Shown here: positions 63,385 to 64,000 of the stretch, in pieces | How the letters are laid out: each line of letters begins with the position of its first letter | Position numbering within the stretch: the first letter of the stretch is position 1 | From: Candidatus Nitrosocosmicus arcticus | GTDB taxonomy: Archaea > Thermoproteota > Nitrososphaeria > Nitrososphaerales > Nitrososphaeraceae | Assembly: GCF_007826885.1 (NCBI RefSeq) | Contig: NZ_ML675585.1 | Location: forward strand, 80,454 to 144,453 | Length of the DNA stretch: 64,000 nucleotides | Direction: 5' to 3' | Program-made: the position numbers and the translations under genes | Notes under the pieces: generated by a model | What the model saw: only the letters and a program-made list of their open reading frames with translations | Databases searched by the model: none | Told to the model about the DNA's origin: nothing

Positions 63385-63742
63385 AGAAAGATTGATAACC
63401 ATTGTCGGCGTCCCCTGGTAGAAAACCGCCGTCATTGAGTAGAATTTGGAATAGTAAAGATAATAGAAGTACTAAATATTCCGAAATTTGGTGTTTGTGC
63501 GAGCCACCAGATATTCATATAATGGTATTTTGGAAATATCATTACAAGAATCAATCAAAATCTTCTTATTGATTCAATTTTGGTTCCTTAATAATCTCTA
63601 TGAAATTTGTAAAAAATTTTTAATAATATTAAAAAACCTTCTGGAAATCAATAAAGGCTACACTTCTTCTGTTTCCGTGTAGTTTGAGAAGGAATCTTTA
63701 TGGATTGATAACAGATACTTTATGGGGGATCTTAACTGCGTG
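63385..63742. other. Intergenic region of about 360 bases
   Basis: A locally GC-rich patch (63402-63436, with GTCGGCGTCCCCTGG) follows the amidohydrolase gene. A 64-codon plus-strand frame at 63488-63682 has Phe/Ile/Leu-rich chance-like composition and I do not annotate it. No RNA gene recognised. Confidence 0.35.
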
Positions 63743-64000
63743 TCAAATAATGTTACTGCTATTTGTTTGAGTTTCTATAGCAGTACCATTTATGCCAGTG
63801 CTACCTGTTGTTCCTGAACCTGCGCTACCTGTTGTTCCTGAACCTGCGCTACCTGTTGTTCCTGAACCTGCGCTACCTGTTGTTCCTGAACCTGCGCTAC
63901 CCGTTTGACTACCGCTTTCGCCTGAGCCTGTTGTACCAGTGCTACCCGTTTGACTACCGCTTTCGCCTGAGCCTGTTGTACCAGTGCTACCCGTTTGACT
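63743..64000 (-). CDS. Gly/Ser/Thr repeat protein (partial C-terminus)
   Basis: An open frame runs from the right edge to TGA at 63743-63745, giving 85 residues. It consists of repeated SQTGSTGTTGSGESG units, then TGSAGSGT units, and ends TGINGTAIETQTNSSNII. The repeat composition and regular Gly spacing suggest an exported, heavily Thr/Ser-rich surface or spacer protein. It is comparable in style to the collagen-like pseudogene at 16.2 kb but without G-x-y periodicity. The start and any signal peptide lie beyond the window. Confidence 0.75.
   Translation of the reverse strand, partial: SQTGSTGTTGSGESGSQTGSTGTTGSGESGSQTGSAGSGTTGSAGSGTTGSAGSGTTGSAGSGTTGSTGINGTAIETQTNSSNII
63796..63895. repeat. 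24-bp tandem repeat, about four copies
   Basis: The unit GCTACCTGTTGTTCCTGAAC plus four bases recurs about four times almost without change. Each unit encodes eight residues (GSAGSGTT on the minus strand). The repeat keeps frame and is coding. Confidence 0.85.
63901..64000. repeat. 45-bp tandem repeat, two complete copies plus a partial third
   Basis: A 45-base unit beginning GTTTGACTACCGCTTTCGCC is repeated exactly and runs off the window edge. Each unit encodes 15 residues (SQTGSTGTTGSGESG) on the minus strand. Near-identity at the DNA level indicates recent expansion. Confidence 0.85.

Noticed and set aside
63488..63682. 64-codon plus-strand frame
   Set aside because: Chance-like Phe/Ile/Leu composition and no start context or recognisable features.
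63796..64000. Possible CRISPR array from the regularly spaced repeats at the right end
   Set aside because: The repeats are contiguous with no unique spacers and translate into a regular Gly/Ser/Thr pattern, so they are coding tandem repeats.

Overview
The window is chromosomal DNA of an ammonia-oxidising archaeon (Nitrososphaeria, formerly Thaumarchaeota). Evidence: an archaeal AmoC, an ADP-forming acyl-CoA synthetase of the 3-hydroxypropionate/4-hydroxybutyrate-cycle type, split transketolase subunits, KEOPS subunit Cgi121, a tRNA with an archaeal intron, an exported protein of the SPYDSGYNHGC type and many TATA-box-like, leaderless starts. The DNA is AT-rich (about one third G+C by eye). 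Together with the soil-type gene content (group I.1b) this points to the Nitrosocosmicus lineage; that placement is inference.

Layout. 1-5.7 kb: end of an unknown gene, a solitary amoC, exported or membrane proteins, a beta-helix surface protein, a frameshifted pterin dehydratase. 5.7-10.5 kb: a structured intergenic region, then hypothetical and small zinc-ribbon genes. 10.5-15.7 kb: nadX, purE, purK, a large ferredoxin and a two-domain rhodanese, all on the minus strand. 15.8-19.2 kb: an intron-containing tRNA-Ala followed by a 3.3 kb segment that ends in an exact 16-nt copy of the tRNA 3' end. It carries a dead collagen-like gene, a small exported protein and a patatin-like phospholipase. 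19.4-24.4 kb: a receiver protein, a PQQ-type beta-propeller and several cysteine-rich small proteins. 24.4-31.8 kb: membrane cupredoxin, JAMM protease, aspS, NusA-like protein, orphan OppD-type ATPase, sufS-sufU, PAP2 protein. 32.2-33.2 kb is a gene-poor gap. 33.2-40 kb: gdhA, an A-type Fe-S carrier, acyl-CoA synthetase, methyltransferase and a tRNA-modification group (Cgi121, THUMP protein, TsaC). 40-44.4 kb: a broken nucleotide cyclase, folE and the first AAA+/VWA pair. 44.4-48.2 kb: a pentose-phosphate operon whose first gene fuses the transketolase N-terminal subunit to ribulose-phosphate 3-epimerase, then a thioredoxin. 48.5-57.1 kb: small exported proteins, HtrA protease, a ZnuC-type ATPase, an RHH protein and a second AAA+/VWA pair. 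57-64 kb: an exported Asn/Ser-rich protein, PH-SHOCT protein, membrane protein plus wHTH regulator, dimeric dUTPase, GNAT plus amidohydrolase, and a Gly/Ser/Thr repeat protein running off the end.

Themes. Core metabolism (purines, NAD, glutamate, pentose phosphates, carbon fixation, Fe-S assembly, tRNA modification) is interleaved with lineage-specific exported proteins. Gene decay is visible at several loci: pterin dehydratase, collagen-like protein, nucleotide cyclase and a small frameshifted gene. The features most worth following up are the tRNA-anchored segment with a third, imperfect att-like copy in its middle, the transketolase-epimerase fusion, and the two unrelated AAA+/VWA modules.
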